NCBI GenBank assembly: GCA_963816435.1
Contig: CAWFKS010000019.1
Coordinates: 1-39,356, forward strand
DNA from: CAWFKS01 sp963816435
GTDB taxonomy: Bacteria; Pseudomonadota; Alphaproteobacteria; Rhizobiales; Rhizobiaceae
Length of the DNA: 39,356 bases
Reading direction: 5' to 3'
A program made the position numbers and the translations under genes. Below, piece by piece: positions 8,969 to 17,648 of the stretch. Position 1 is the first letter of the stretch, and every line of letters begins with the position of its first letter. The notes below the pieces were generated by a model. The model worked only from the letters and a program-made list of their open reading frames with translations. It did no database searches and was not told the DNA's origin.

Positions 8969-9919
8969 GTGGCAAGCGACGGAACCGGATTGATCTTCCC
9001 CAAGGGCGCCGAGTTGAAAACAGAGTTCGACGGCGGCTTTTGGCTCGAAGGCCCCTCGCAAGGCCCGGACGGGCGGATCTATTTCAGCGACATCACCACC
9101 ACCTGGATGAGCGGGATGCAGGGAGGCCATCTGCTGGCCTGGGATCCGCGCTCCGGGGCGACCGAGGTCTTCCTGTCGCCCAGCTCGATGTCCAACGGCA
9201 TCGTCTTCGACAGCAAGGGAAGAATGATCGTCGCGCATGGCGCCGATTTCGGGGGCCGCTGCGTGTCCCGCATCGACATGATCACCCGTCGCAGCTCGAT
9301 CATAGCCGGACTTTTCAACGGCAAGCCGTTCAACGCACCGAACGACGTCGACGTCGATGCTGAAGATCGGGTCTACTTTACCGATCCCCGATACATCGGG
9401 CATGAAGCCATCGAGCAGCCGCTGATGGGCGTATATCGCATCGACACAGATGGAACGGTCGAACTCGTCATTGCGGATTGCTCGCGGCCCAACGGCGTCG
9501 CGGTCGCCCCGGACGGCCGACATCTCTATGTCGTGGAGAACAATTTTGTCTGGTTCGACAGACGGACGGTGCCCGAGGTTCCTCCGCGCTACATCGAGGT
9601 CCAGATTGTCCGCTACGACATTGGACGCGACGGCAAGCTCGGAAACCGACAGGTCTTCGTCGATGTAGCGGGCGAAGGCGGCGGACCGGACGGAATAGAA
9701 GTCGACAGCGAAGGAAACGTCTACGCGGCGATGCAGACCGCAGTACCGGGTGTGAGGGTATACGCCCCCGATGGCCGGGAAATAGACAGGGTCAACACGC
9801 CACTTCGCCCTGCGAACCTCACACTGGCCGCTGCCCCCGATGGCAGAGTCCGCATGTACATCACAGCCACCAACTCGCTCCTGTCGATTTCGGCCGACGT
9901 GTCGCCGCGCCGATTTTGA
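8969..9919 (+). CDS. SMP-30/gluconolactonase/LRE family hydrolase
   Basis: A 316-residue six-bladed beta-propeller lactonase-like enzyme that probably opens a sugar or other lactone using a divalent metal. Family motifs with the metal and active-site residues are present: Glu27 in WLEGP, Asn125 in NAPNDVDVD, Asn175 in RPNGVAVAPDG and Asp241 in GGPDGIEVD. No signal peptide is seen, so it is probably cytoplasmic. The GTG start at 8969 has GGGAGG (8956-8961) seven bases upstream. It is divergent from the double-TetR regulator, a usual regulator-target arrangement. Its substrate could be a lactone intermediate of the neighbouring CoA-ester island or a sugar lactone; sequence alone does not decide. 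Confidence 0.88.
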   Translation: MASDGTGLIFPKGAELKTEFDGGFWLEGPSQGPDGRIYFSDITTTWMSGMQGGHLLAWDPRSGATEVFLSPSSMSNGIVFDSKGRMIVAHGADFGGRCVSRIDMITRRSSIIAGLFNGKPFNAPNDVDVDAEDRVYFTDPRYIGHEAIEQPLMGVYRIDTDGTVELVIADCSRPNGVAVAPDGRHLYVVENNFVWFDRRTVPEVPPRYIEVQIVRYDIGRDGKLGNRQVFVDVAGEGGGPDGIEVDSEGNVYAAMQTAVPGVRVYAPDGREIDRVNTPLRPANLTLAAAPDGRVRMYITATNSLLSISADVSPRRF

Positions 9920-9975
9920 ACAAAAGGAGCCGACGCCACACGGTGATGGCATGGCAAGTGGATGCGGTTGGATAG

Positions 9976-10050
9976 TGGCTGGGGCGGCAGGATTCGAACC
10001 TGCGAATGCCGGTACCAAAAACCGGTGCCTTACCGCTTGGCTACGCCCCA
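9976..10050 (-). tRNA. tRNA-Gln (anticodon UUG)
   Basis: The minus strand folds as a complete 75-base tRNA with CCA encoded. The acceptor stem TGGGGCG (from 10050) pairs with CGCCCCA (ending at 9980), followed by discriminator G and CCA (9979-9976). The anticodon stem CCGGT/ACCGG encloses the loop TTTTGGT, giving anticodon TTG. The T arm is GCAGG-TTCGAAT-CCTGC. It closely resembles enterobacterial tRNA-Gln(UUG). No integrase or direct repeat of the 3' end is visible nearby, so there is no sign that this tRNA is used as an attachment site here. Confidence 0.97.
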
Positions 10051-10167
10051 AAGACGCGGCGCCTCAATAGCCGCACTTTGGCACAACGTCCAGTGCGCGG
10101 CGAGGCGGTTCGTCGTGCCCCATCGCCTCGCGGACCCCAACCCGAGCCGCACATCAGCCGGGCCGCC

Positions 10168-11412
10168 TCAGCCCTTGTGGCGGGCGACGGGCGGCACGTA
10201 GTCCTCGAGTTCCGGCGCGGGAAAATGCACCGTCTCGCCGATTTCGGCCGAACGGTAGAGACCCATCAGCATCTCGACCACGGCCACCCCGTCATGAAAG
10301 GTTTCGAGCGGCGTCTCGCCTTTGCGGAAATGCTCAACCATGTGCCGGTCTTCGTCGGTGTAGCCGTAGACGCCGGCTTCGTCCTCAAGCACCGGCATCA
10401 GCCCCTGCTCGGCATTCTGTTTCTCGACGAGATCCTCGCCCTCGGAGCCCTTCACGTGGCGCGACATGAAGATTTTCAATCCCGTCGCCAGCGAGTTGAA
10501 CTCCATCGCGTATTCCGGACCGAGCAGTTCGAGCTGGATTCTCAGGCCCGCGCCGACATAGGCCCATGACGTCGTGGCCTCGATCATCAACTCGTTGCCC
10601 TCGTGGTCCTCGAGTTCGATCGTGGCGCGCGCGAAATCCTCGGCCGGCCGGTTGCGATAGTCGACCTCCGGCCCGTAGCGGTTCTTGAGCTCCTCGGCGT
10701 AGGCCGGCCGCGTCCATTTCAGGTTGGCGACGGTGCCGTTGACCCGCTTCACCTTCAGCGAATCGCGCGGCGCGCCGGGTGCGGTCAAAAGGTGCCGCGC
10801 CACCTCGACGGAGTGGCACATCATGTCCGACAGCACGCCGCCGCCCTGCTTCTCGCCCTGCCAGAACCACGCCTCGTGCGGGCCGGAATGTTCTTCCGCC
10901 GCCCGCGCCAGGTAGGGCCGCCCCGTGGTCGAGGCGGCGCGCCGCCAGATGATCTCCTTGCCGCGCAGGACGGGCGTCGAGAACACCTGGTTTTCGAGAT
11001 AGCCATGGTTGAGCCCGGCGTCCTCGGCCAGCCGCAGCATCTCGCGCGCGTCGGCGACTGTGCGCGCCAGCGGCTTCTCGCAGGCCACCGCGAACACCTT
11101 GCTGCGGCCGGATTTCACCTCGTCATGGATCGCCTTCATGATGTCGAGGCGGGTGTAGTTCGGCGAAAGGATCCAGATCGCGTCGACGTCATCCGCCCGC
11201 AGCAGCGATTCCAGGCTTTCATGGGCGCGGCAGGTGCCCAGTTCCTTGTCGGCGACGGATTTCACGATGCGCTCGCGGTGCTCTGCGCCGCGGCTGTAGA
11301 CGCCGGTCACCTCGACATTGCGCACGCCGACCATCGCCTTGAGATGGAACTCGGCGATGAAGCCGGTGCCGACGAATCCGACGCGAAGCTTCTCCTTCGG
11401 AAAGCTGGTCAT
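10168..11412 (-). CDS. Gfo/Idh/MocA family NAD(P)-dependent oxidoreductase
   Basis: A 414-residue sugar or polyol dehydrogenase-like enzyme. The N-terminal Rossmann domain has VGFVGTGFIAEFHLKAM (GxGxxA type), the cofactor-domain motif ACEKPLARTVADA with the usual EKP lysine, and a C-terminal alpha/beta domain beginning near GGGVLSDMMCHSVEVARHLL, whose His is the usual catalytic position. It is the last gene of the sugar ABC operon, 18 bases after the LacI gene, so it probably oxidises the imported carbohydrate or its derivative. Family members include inositol, glucose-fructose and 1,5-anhydro-sugar dehydrogenases; the exact substrate is not readable. Confidence 0.9.
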   Translation of the reverse strand: MTSFPKEKLRVGFVGTGFIAEFHLKAMVGVRNVEVTGVYSRGAEHRERIVKSVADKELGTCRAHESLESLLRADDVDAIWILSPNYTRLDIMKAIHDEVKSGRSKVFAVACEKPLARTVADAREMLRLAEDAGLNHGYLENQVFSTPVLRGKEIIWRRAASTTGRPYLARAAEEHSGPHEAWFWQGEKQGGGVLSDMMCHSVEVARHLLTAPGAPRDSLKVKRVNGTVANLKWTRPAYAEELKNRYGPEVDYRNRPAEDFARATIELEDHEGNELMIEATTSWAYVGAGLRIQLELLGPEYAMEFNSLATGLKIFMSRHVKGSEGEDLVEKQNAEQGLMPVLEDEAGVYGYTDEDRHMVEHFRKGETPLETFHDGVAVVEMLMGLYRSAEIGETVHFPAPELEDYVPPVARHKG

Positions 11413-11430
11413 GGTCTGTCCCCTTCTGAA

Positions 11431-12441
11431 CTAGATATTTGCGGGCGGCGGCGCCGTCGTGCCCCTGACTTTCAGCTCCGTCGGCATGACGACCGGTCCC
11501 TCGGGAGCGGGCTTGCCGGCCAGCATGTCGAGCAGCACCGACATGGCGCGAGCGCCGATCTCGCGGCGCGGCTGGCTCACCGTGGTGAGCGGCGGGTAGA
11601 ACGCCTCGCTGAGGAAGAGATCGTCGAAGCCGACGACCGAGACGTCGGCCGGAACGTTTCTCCCCAGCCGGCGCAGCTCGTTCACGGCGCCGAACGCCAT
11701 CGCGTCGCTGGCGGCGAAGATCGACGTCGGCGGCTTCTTCAGCGCCATGAGCGCGCGGCAGGCTTCCTGGCCGCTATTGAGGGAGAAGTCACCGCGCTGG
11801 ACGTAGTCGGCCGGAACCGGCAGGCCGGCATCGTGCATGGCCGCCTTGTAGCCGTCGCGCCGCCGACGGCTCATGCCTTCCGGCAACGGGCCGGCGATAT
11901 GCGCGATGCGGCGATGGCCGAGGCTAATCAGATGCTCGACCGCCTCGCGCGCCGCCGCGACATTGTCGATCTGGACATGCGGAAAGGCGCAGTTGTCGAT
12001 CATCTCCAGCGCCACGACGACCGGGAGGCCGTCCATGCCGCGCTGCCTCGGCGGCAGCTTGCCGGTCATCAGGATCATGCCGTCGGCATGCGCGTCGCCC
12101 AGCATGTCGAAATACTCGGCCTCGCGCTTCGGCTCGTCCTCGGTATTGCCCATCAACACCGAGTAGCCGGCCTCGCGGGCGGTTTCCTCGACGCCTTTCA
12201 GGATATCCAGATAGAACGGATTGCCGACGTCGCGCACCACCATCAGCACGCGCATGGAGCGCCGGGTGCGCAGATTGCGCGCCGACACGTTCGGCCGATA
12301 GTCGAGCGCCCGGGCGGCATCCCGGATACGCGTCAGCGTCGGCTCGGCGACGAGGTCGCCGCCCCTGAGCGCCCGCGAAACCGTCGCCGGCGAGACGCCG
12401 ACCCTGGCCGCGATGTCCTTGATCTTCGGCCGCTCGCTCAT
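11431..12441 (-). CDS. LacI family transcriptional regulator
   Basis: A 336-residue regulator with an N-terminal HTH (IKDIAARVGVSPATVSRALRG, residues about 7-27), the hinge region (NVSARNLRTRRS) and a periplasmic-binding-protein-like effector domain. ATG 12441 overlaps the stop of the upstream permease gene by four bases (ATGA), so the regulator is translated as part of the transporter operon it probably controls. The frame extends upstream only as a shadow of the permease gene. The likely operator is the perfect palindrome at 17062-17077 ahead of the first gene, which would give negative autoregulation released by the imported sugar. Confidence 0.92.
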   Translation of the reverse strand: MSERPKIKDIAARVGVSPATVSRALRGGDLVAEPTLTRIRDAARALDYRPNVSARNLRTRRSMRVLMVVRDVGNPFYLDILKGVEETAREAGYSVLMGNTEDEPKREAEYFDMLGDAHADGMILMTGKLPPRQRGMDGLPVVVALEMIDNCAFPHVQIDNVAAAREAVEHLISLGHRRIAHIAGPLPEGMSRRRRDGYKAAMHDAGLPVPADYVQRGDFSLNSGQEACRALMALKKPPTSIFAASDAMAFGAVNELRRLGRNVPADVSVVGFDDLFLSEAFYPPLTTVSQPRREIGARAMSVLLDMLAGKPAPEGPVVMPTELKVRGTTAPPPANI

Positions 12442-13430
12442 CCCCGCATGGCCTGGCCGCGACCGTAGAACAGCATCAGCACCAGCAGGGTGAGGCCGTA
12501 GACCATCTGGCGGCCGGATTCGTCGATGTTGATGGTGGTCAGGATGCTCTGCAGGATGACGAGCAGCACGGCCCCCGCCATGGTGCCGACATAGCCGCCC
12601 TTGCCGCCCGACAGCGGCGTGCCGCCGAACACCACGGCGATGATGGAGGGCAGCATGTACTGCTCGCCGACATTGGCGAAGGAGAGACCCGAATAGCCGA
12701 GCAGGCAGATGCCGGCGATCGCCGAGAACACGCCGGAGAACACGAACAGCGCGATGCGCACCACCTTCACCGGCACGCCTGCCATGTAGGCGGCCTGCTC
12801 GTTGGAGCCGATCGCGTAGACGCGGTAGCCGAAGACGGTGCGGCGCAACAGCAGCACCATGAACACGCCGATCAGCGCCCACAGCCAGATGATGCCGGGC
12901 AGACCGAACAGGAAGGATTTCGTGACGAATTCGGAGAGCGCCGGCGCCGCTCGGCCCGACGGGATGCCCTGCCGCACCACCACAAGCAGGCCCTGCAGCA
13001 CGCCCAGCATACCGAGCGTCATCACCAGTGGCGGAATGCGCATGAGGGTGACGCCGACGCCATTGAACAGCCCGAACAGGGCGCCGACGGCGATACAGGC
13101 GGCGAGCGCCGGCAGGATGCCGGAATCCTGGCCGTTCATCAGATTGCCGGCGACGATGGCGGACAGCGAGACGATGCCGCCGACCGACAGGTCGATGCCC
13201 TCGCGGCCGCCGAGAATGACAAGGTTCTGGCCGGCAGCGATGATGCCGAGCAGGGCCGCAAGGATGAGCAGGCGCAGGATCTGCTGCATGCTGGCGAAGC
13301 CCGGTGAAAGGAACTCGCCGAGCCCGAGCAGCACGGCAATCAGCACCAGTGCCACCACGATCGGATGGTTCGTCAAATATTCGCCGAGACGGCCGGCGGC
13401 CGGACGCGTGGTCTCTTCGGCCATGCTCAT
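12438..13430 (-). CDS. Sugar ABC transporter permease, RbsC type (second permease)
   Basis: A 330-residue membrane protein of the RbsC/XylH/AraH class with about eight to ten hydrophobic helices. The family signature GREGIDLSVGGIVSLSAIVAG and the conserved FGGTPLSGGKGGYVGTMAG loop are present. ATG 13430 overlaps the previous permease stop by four bases; a second ATG two codons later is possible. Two different RbsC-type permeases in one operon suggest a heterodimeric channel, unlike the ribose system, which uses a homodimer. Confidence 0.93.
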   Translation of the reverse strand: MSMAEETTRPAAGRLGEYLTNHPIVVALVLIAVLLGLGEFLSPGFASMQQILRLLILAALLGIIAAGQNLVILGGREGIDLSVGGIVSLSAIVAGNLMNGQDSGILPALAACIAVGALFGLFNGVGVTLMRIPPLVMTLGMLGVLQGLLVVVRQGIPSGRAAPALSEFVTKSFLFGLPGIIWLWALIGVFMVLLLRRTVFGYRVYAIGSNEQAAYMAGVPVKVVRIALFVFSGVFSAIAGICLLGYSGLSFANVGEQYMLPSIIAVVFGGTPLSGGKGGYVGTMAGAVLLVILQSILTTINIDESGRQMVYGLTLLVLMLFYGRGQAMRG

Positions 13431-14407
13431 GCCCTGGCCCTCCGGCTGACCATGACGCCCGCCATCAGCGCGATCAGGATCGTCAGTCCCTGCACGAGGT
13501 TCTGCCACTCCGACGGGGTGCCGACGAAATAGACCAGCGAATTGATGAGGCCGATGATCAGCGCCCCGATCACCGAGCCGACCACCGTGCCGAGTCCGCC
13601 GGACAGGGCGCTGCCGCCGAGCACGACGGCGGCGACCGAATAGAGCGTCATCTTGCCGCCGACCAGCGGATCGCCGCTCGCCGTGTCGCCGGTGATGCAA
13701 AGCGCCGCGAGCGCCGAGAACAGCCCGGTCAGGGCATAGCCCTTGATGCGGATCATCGTCACCGGCAGGCCGCTCTGGTAGGCCGCCTGCTTGTCGTCGC
13801 CGACCGACAGCAGGTGCGTGGAAAGCCGCATGCGCGCCAGAAGGTAAAGGATGACCGCGATGACGACGACGAGGTAGAACACGAACGGGATGTCGAATAT
13901 GCGCCCGCCATAGGTGCGCCAGAAGACGGCCGGGGCCGGCGTGCCGGCGACCGGCAGGATCCACAGCGCGATGCCGGTGAAGAAGATGCTGGTGGCGAAC
14001 GTCGCCACGATCGCCTGCAGTCTCAGGCTCGCCACCACGATGCCGTTGATGAGGCCGCAGGCGAGTCCGACCAGCACCCCGGCGCTGCAGGCGGCGAGCA
14101 CCATCGCGCCGCTGTCGCCCCACATCTGCATCAGCATGACCACGGCGACGTTGACCAGCGACGCAATGGCGCCGACCGAAAGGTCGATGTCGCCGGCATA
14201 GACGACATAGGTCTGCGCCACCGCCAGCAGCATCAGCGGCAGGTAGGTCTTTATCAGCCCGGTGACGCCGGTCATGCTGACGCTTCGCGGCTGGTAGAAG
14301 CCGTTGAGCGCGAACAGCACCACAAGGATGATCAGTGCCGGAATGAAGGGAAAGCGCTCGAAGGCCCGCTTGATGCCGCTGCCGTGCGACTGGTGGACGG
14401 TCGCCAT
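13427..14407 (-). CDS. Sugar ABC transporter permease, RbsC type (first permease)
   Basis: A 326-residue permease with the RbsC-class motif YVVYAGDIDLSVGAIASLVN and the loop LGGSALSGGLGTVVGSVIGA; the N-terminus MATVHQSHGSGIKRAFERF is cytoplasmic. Its ATG at 14407 shares one base with the stop of the ATPase gene (TGATG), and it overlaps the next permease by four bases, so translation is coupled through the operon. The similarity to the second permease is at family level only, consistent with an old duplication. Confidence 0.93.
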   Translation of the reverse strand: MATVHQSHGSGIKRAFERFPFIPALIILVVLFALNGFYQPRSVSMTGVTGLIKTYLPLMLLAVAQTYVVYAGDIDLSVGAIASLVNVAVVMLMQMWGDSGAMVLAACSAGVLVGLACGLINGIVVASLRLQAIVATFATSIFFTGIALWILPVAGTPAPAVFWRTYGGRIFDIPFVFYLVVVIAVILYLLARMRLSTHLLSVGDDKQAAYQSGLPVTMIRIKGYALTGLFSALAALCITGDTASGDPLVGGKMTLYSVAAVVLGGSALSGGLGTVVGSVIGALIIGLINSLVYFVGTPSEWQNLVQGLTILIALMAGVMVSRRARA

Positions 14408-15913
14408 CACGCGGCCTCGTACGCGGCGTGGTAGAGATTGAAGCGCGTGCGCTCGGTGCCCGTCAACTCCCGCGAGACGGTGCCGGAGTTGAAGACCAGG
14501 ATGCGGTCGGCGTTGTTGAGCAGTTCGGCGTCCTCCGAGGAATAGAGCACGATCCCCATCCCCTCGCCCGCCAGCCGGCGTATCAGCGCGAACAGATCGG
14601 TCTTGGTCGACAGGTCGATGCCCTTGGTCGGGTCGTCGAGCAGGAGCACGTCCGGCCGGTCGATCAGCCAGCGCGCGATGACGATCTTCTGCTGATTGCC
14701 GCCCGAAAGCGACGTGACCGGGTGCGCGAGGCTGGCATACTTGGTGTGCAGGGCCTCGAGCGCAGGAAGTGCGGCATCGCCGAGCTTCGAAGGCCGCGCC
14801 AGCGACAGCCTGCTCCTCAGGAAATGAACCGGCGTGACGTTTTCGAGGATCGGCCTGCCCTGGATCACGCCGTCGCGCCCGCGATCGCCCGACACGTAGG
14901 CGCAGCCGCGGCGGATCGAGCCGCGCGGGCTGCCCGCGGGAAGCTTTTCTCCCTTCAGCAGCACTTCGCCGGAGGTGCGCGGCAGCGCGCCGAAGATCGC
15001 CCGAAGCGTTCGCGATTGGCCCTGTCCATGCAGCCCGCCAAAGCCGACGATCTCGCCGGCCGCGACGTCGAAGCTGACATTGGCGAAACCCGGCCCCGAG
15101 ACGCCCTTGACCGAAAGCAGCACGCCCCCATCGCTTCTCGCGACCGTCTGGGCGGCGGCGGCCGGCGGCGCCAGTTCGTCCTTTTCGCCGACCATCAGCC
15201 GGATGAGGTCTTCGGGGGACGTGTCGACCGTCTTCATCGTGCCGACGGTCTCGCCGTCGCGGATAACGGTGACGCGGTCGCCGATGGCGAAGATCTCGTC
15301 CATGCGATGCGAAATGAAGATGATTGCGCGGCCCTCTTCCTTCAGCTTGCGCAGAATTCCGAAGAAGCACTCGACCTGCGAACGGTCGAGGGCCGAGGTC
15401 GGCTCGTCGAAGATGAGGATCGGGGCCTCGGTCGCCAGCGTCTTCATGATCTCGACAAGCTGGCGCTGGTCGGCGCGCAGCGACTCCACCGTGGCATCGG
15501 CCGAGAAGCCCTGCCCGACCACGTCGGCGAACAGCTCGATGTAGCGCTGCGCCGTCTCGGCCACCGTCGAGCGGTCGACGACCAGGCCGCCTTTGACCGG
15601 CAGCGTCGCCAGCGAGATGTTTTCGGCCACCGTGCGATGGGCGGACGAGACTCAGTTCCTGGTAGAAGATGCCGATGCCCAGCGACTTCGCCGCGCGCGG
15701 CCCGGAGATCGTGGCGGGCCTGCCGTCGATCAGAACATCGCCGGTGTCGGGTCGCACGCTGCCGGCGACGATCTTGCACAGCGTGCTCTTGCCCGAACCG
15801 TTGGAGCCGATGAGCACGTGCACTTCGCCGGCCTCGACCTCGAGGTCGCCGCGGGCGAGCGCCACCGTCGCGCCGTAAGTCTTGCGCACGCCGCTGAGCT
15901 GCAGCTTCGCCAT
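14407..15913 (-). CDS. Sugar ABC transporter ATP-binding protein, RbsA/MglA type (frameshifted)
   Basis: A double-nucleotide-binding-domain ATPase of about 500 residues. The first domain has Walker A GSNGSGKST (36-44) and GIFYQELSLV; the frame then shifts by one extra base at about 15650-15656 and resumes as HRTVAENISLATLPVKGG, followed by Walker B PILIFDEPTSALD. The second domain has the degenerate Walker A typical of this class (GGLHGQGQSRTLRAIFG), signature LSGGNQQKIVIARWL and Walker B VLLLDDPTKGID. The start is ATG 15913, 73 bases after the binding-protein stop, beyond the hairpin at 15941-15973. One natural base removed restores a family-length protein. Confidence 0.88.
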
Positions 15914-15940
15914 TGATGACGCCCCCTCGTATGCGCCGGT

Positions 15941-15973
15941 CCGGGGGCATCGGCGCGCGGCCGACGCCCCCGG
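15941..15973 (-). promoter_or_regulatory. Strong intergenic hairpin after sugar-binding-protein gene
   Basis: A 14-base inverted repeat (15941-15954 against 15960-15973) with a 5-base loop has a single mismatch, which is a G-U pair in the minus-strand transcript. It starts 14 bases after the binding-protein stop and has no U-run, so it looks like an mRNA-stabilising or partial-attenuation hairpin rather than a full terminator. Confidence 0.6.
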
Positions 15974-15986
15974 CTTGGGAGGAAGC

Positions 15987-17012
15987 TTACTTGAACAGGT
16001 CCTTGGCCTCGTCGATCGAAAGCGAGTCCGTGTAGGAATAATACCCCGGCTTGCCTTCCATCTGCTTGGCGATCTCCTGCACGTTCGAGGAGTCGATGAA
16101 CGGGATCGGCAGGTACATCGCGTTGCCGTACTGGCCGGCGGTGGCGGGTTCCTTGAGTTCCTTGCCCTGCAGCATCAGCACCGCGACGTTGAGGGCGCTG
16201 GCCATCACGCCGGGAGGGTTCACCGAGGCGCCCGAGTTGAGGTCGTTGGCCACCCACAGGTCGATGAAGTCCTTGCGGATCTCGCCGGTCGCCGCGATCT
16301 GGTCGGTCTTGCCGGCATCCATGATCGACTTCCATGCGCCGGCGGCCATGCCGTCCTGCACCCACACGCCGTCAATGTCGGGATAGGTGGCGAGCAGGTT
16401 CTGCATGGCCTGCTGGCCCTGCGCCTGATCCCAGTTGGCGTTGACCTCGTTGACGACCTTGATGTCGGGATACTGCGAGAACACGTCCGTGTAGCCCGCC
16501 ACGCGCATCTGGTTGGCCGGATGACCCGCGACGCCGTTGATGGCCACCACGTTGCCCTTGCCGTTCAGCGTCTCGGCCAGCCACTTGGCCGAAGCTTCCG
16601 CCCACGCCTTCTGGTCGATGCCGACATAAATCGCGTCGGGCGACGACACCTCGGCGTCGGTCGAGATCACCAGGATGCCGGCATCCTTGGCCTGCGCGAA
16701 CACCGGATCGAAGGCGGTCGGGCTGTTCGGGTTGATGATGATGGCGTCGACGCCCTGGTTGATGAAGTTGCGCACGTGCGCGATCTGGCCGGGCACGTCG
16801 ACATTGGCGCTCTGGACGACGACCTTGACGTCGACGCCCTGGTCCTTCCACGCCGCGGCGGCGGCCTTGGCTTCGTCGATCATCTGGGTGCGCCATTCCG
16901 AGCCGACCCAGCCGTTCGACAGGCCGATCGTGTATTCCTCGGCGTTGGCCGAGAACGCGGTGACAGCGAGCGCCGCGACTGTCGAAAAGGCGATTGCAGT
17001 CAATTTCCGCAT
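15987..17012 (-). CDS. Sugar ABC transporter periplasmic substrate-binding protein (RbsB type)
   Basis: A 341-residue type I periplasmic binding protein (peripla_BP_4 class). A clear signal peptide MRKLTAIAFSTVAALAVTAF ends with ANA at 22-24, then mature EEYTIGLSNGWVGSEWRTQM. The stretch GVDAIIINPNSPTAFDPVFAQAKDAGI is characteristic of ribose/galactose/inositol binding proteins. ATG 17012 is preferred over the in-frame ATG at 17027 because GGAGG lies seven bases upstream of the former. First gene of the operon, directly downstream of the LacI-type palindrome. Confidence 0.93.
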   Translation of the reverse strand: MRKLTAIAFSTVAALAVTAFSANAEEYTIGLSNGWVGSEWRTQMIDEAKAAAAAWKDQGVDVKVVVQSANVDVPGQIAHVRNFINQGVDAIIINPNSPTAFDPVFAQAKDAGILVISTDAEVSSPDAIYVGIDQKAWAEASAKWLAETLNGKGNVVAINGVAGHPANQMRVAGYTDVFSQYPDIKVVNEVNANWDQAQGQQAMQNLLATYPDIDGVWVQDGMAAGAWKSIMDAGKTDQIAATGEIRKDFIDLWVANDLNSGASVNPPGVMASALNVAVLMLQGKELKEPATAGQYGNAMYLPIPFIDSSNVQEIAKQMEGKPGYYSYTDSLSIDEAKDLFK

Positions 17013-17061
17013 TGTAGGTCCTCCCATGCGGTTCGAGTTCGGTTCTCAGCATAGACGCAGA

Positions 17062-17077
17062 ATGAAATCGATTTCAA
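17062..17077. promoter_or_regulatory. Perfect 16-bp LacI-type operator palindrome
   Basis: ATGAAATCGATTTCAT is an exact palindrome centred on CG, the form bound by many LacI-family repressors. It lies 50 bases upstream of the sugar-binding-protein ATG, where it would overlap the promoter. The LacI gene inside the operon is the obvious candidate ligand. Confidence 0.75.
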
Positions 17078-17160
17078 TGCCGATTTCCTGCGCAGAAGCT
17101 GCAATTCCTGCCTGCTGCCCTAGGCGCCGCGCGCCGACAGGGAAACTGGTTCGGCGCAGA

Positions 17161-17619
17161 CTAGAGCGGCAGTGCCGTCTGCTGTTTGATTTCCCTCAAA
17201 ACCAGGTTTGTCCGGACGTTGGCGATGCCGGGCAGCCGGAACAGGAAGCGCTCGAGGAAGGCATTATAGGCGTCGAGATCGCGACACATGACGCGCAGAT
17301 GGTAGTCGGCTTCGCCGGTCGTGGCGAAACAGTCGAGCACCTCGGCGCGCCGTTGCACCTCGCCGATGAAGGTCTCGACATGGCCCTCGTCATGGCGGGT
17401 CAGCGTCACGTGGACGATCGCGTGGAACGCCAGGCCCACGCTCCTTGCGTCGAGTAGCGCGCCGTAGCGGCGAACGATGCCGGCTTCCTCCAGCGCCCGC
17501 ACGCGGCGCCAGCAGGCCGAGGCCGACATGCCCGCCTTTTCGGCGAGGTCCTGATTGGAGATGCGGCCGTCCGCCTGCAGCGCTTTCAGCAGCCGCCTGT
17601 CCTGATCGTCGAGTTCCAT
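17161..17619 (-). CDS. Lrp/AsnC family transcriptional regulator
   Basis: A 152-residue regulator with an N-terminal HTH (MELDDQDRRLLKALQADG, then DLAEKAGMSASACWRRVRALEEAG) and a C-terminal RAM/AsnC domain with the usual effector-site region (CFATTGEADYHLRVMCRDLDAY). ATG 17619 is chosen because it gives the canonical Lrp start and length; the frame continues to 17682 without family similarity. It is divergent from the 2-oxoacid ferredoxin oxidoreductase gene, a common pairing in which the regulator senses an amino acid and controls its degradation. Confidence 0.93.
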   Translation of the reverse strand: MELDDQDRRLLKALQADGRISNQDLAEKAGMSASACWRRVRALEEAGIVRRYGALLDARSVGLAFHAIVHVTLTRHDEGHVETFIGEVQRRAEVLDCFATTGEADYHLRVMCRDLDAYNAFLERFLFRLPGIANVRTNLVLREIKQQTALPL

Positions 17620-17633
17620 GACAGTTCCCGCCG

Positions 17634-17648
17634 CGGTAAATTCTACCG
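17634..17648. promoter_or_regulatory. 15-bp inverted repeat, candidate Lrp/AsnC site
   Basis: CGGTA-AATTC-TACCG is an inverted repeat with a 15-base span and AT-rich centre, matching the general form of Lrp-family sites. It begins 15 bases upstream of the lrp-type ATG, in the divergent region with the oxidoreductase gene, so it could mediate autoregulation. Confidence 0.5.

Noticed and set aside
9976..10050. tRNA-Gln as an integration site for a mobile element
   Set aside because: No integrase, no repeated tRNA end and no change in base composition beside it.
8861..10051. A 396-codon minus-strand frame opposite the SMP-30 gene and running through the tRNA
   Set aside because: It mirrors the plus-strand gene in an antisense frame, has no recognisable domain, and would cover the tRNA-Gln.
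10603..12468. A 621-codon plus-strand frame opposite the Gfo/Idh and LacI genes
   Set aside because: Its translation is Arg/His/Asp-rich antisense sequence typical of high-GC shadows; the minus-strand genes have full family motifs.
12438..14123. A long minus-strand frame that would extend the second sugar permease N-terminally by over 200 residues
   Set aside because: The extension is the first permease gene read in the wrong frame; the ATG at 13430 overlaps the previous stop by four bases as expected.
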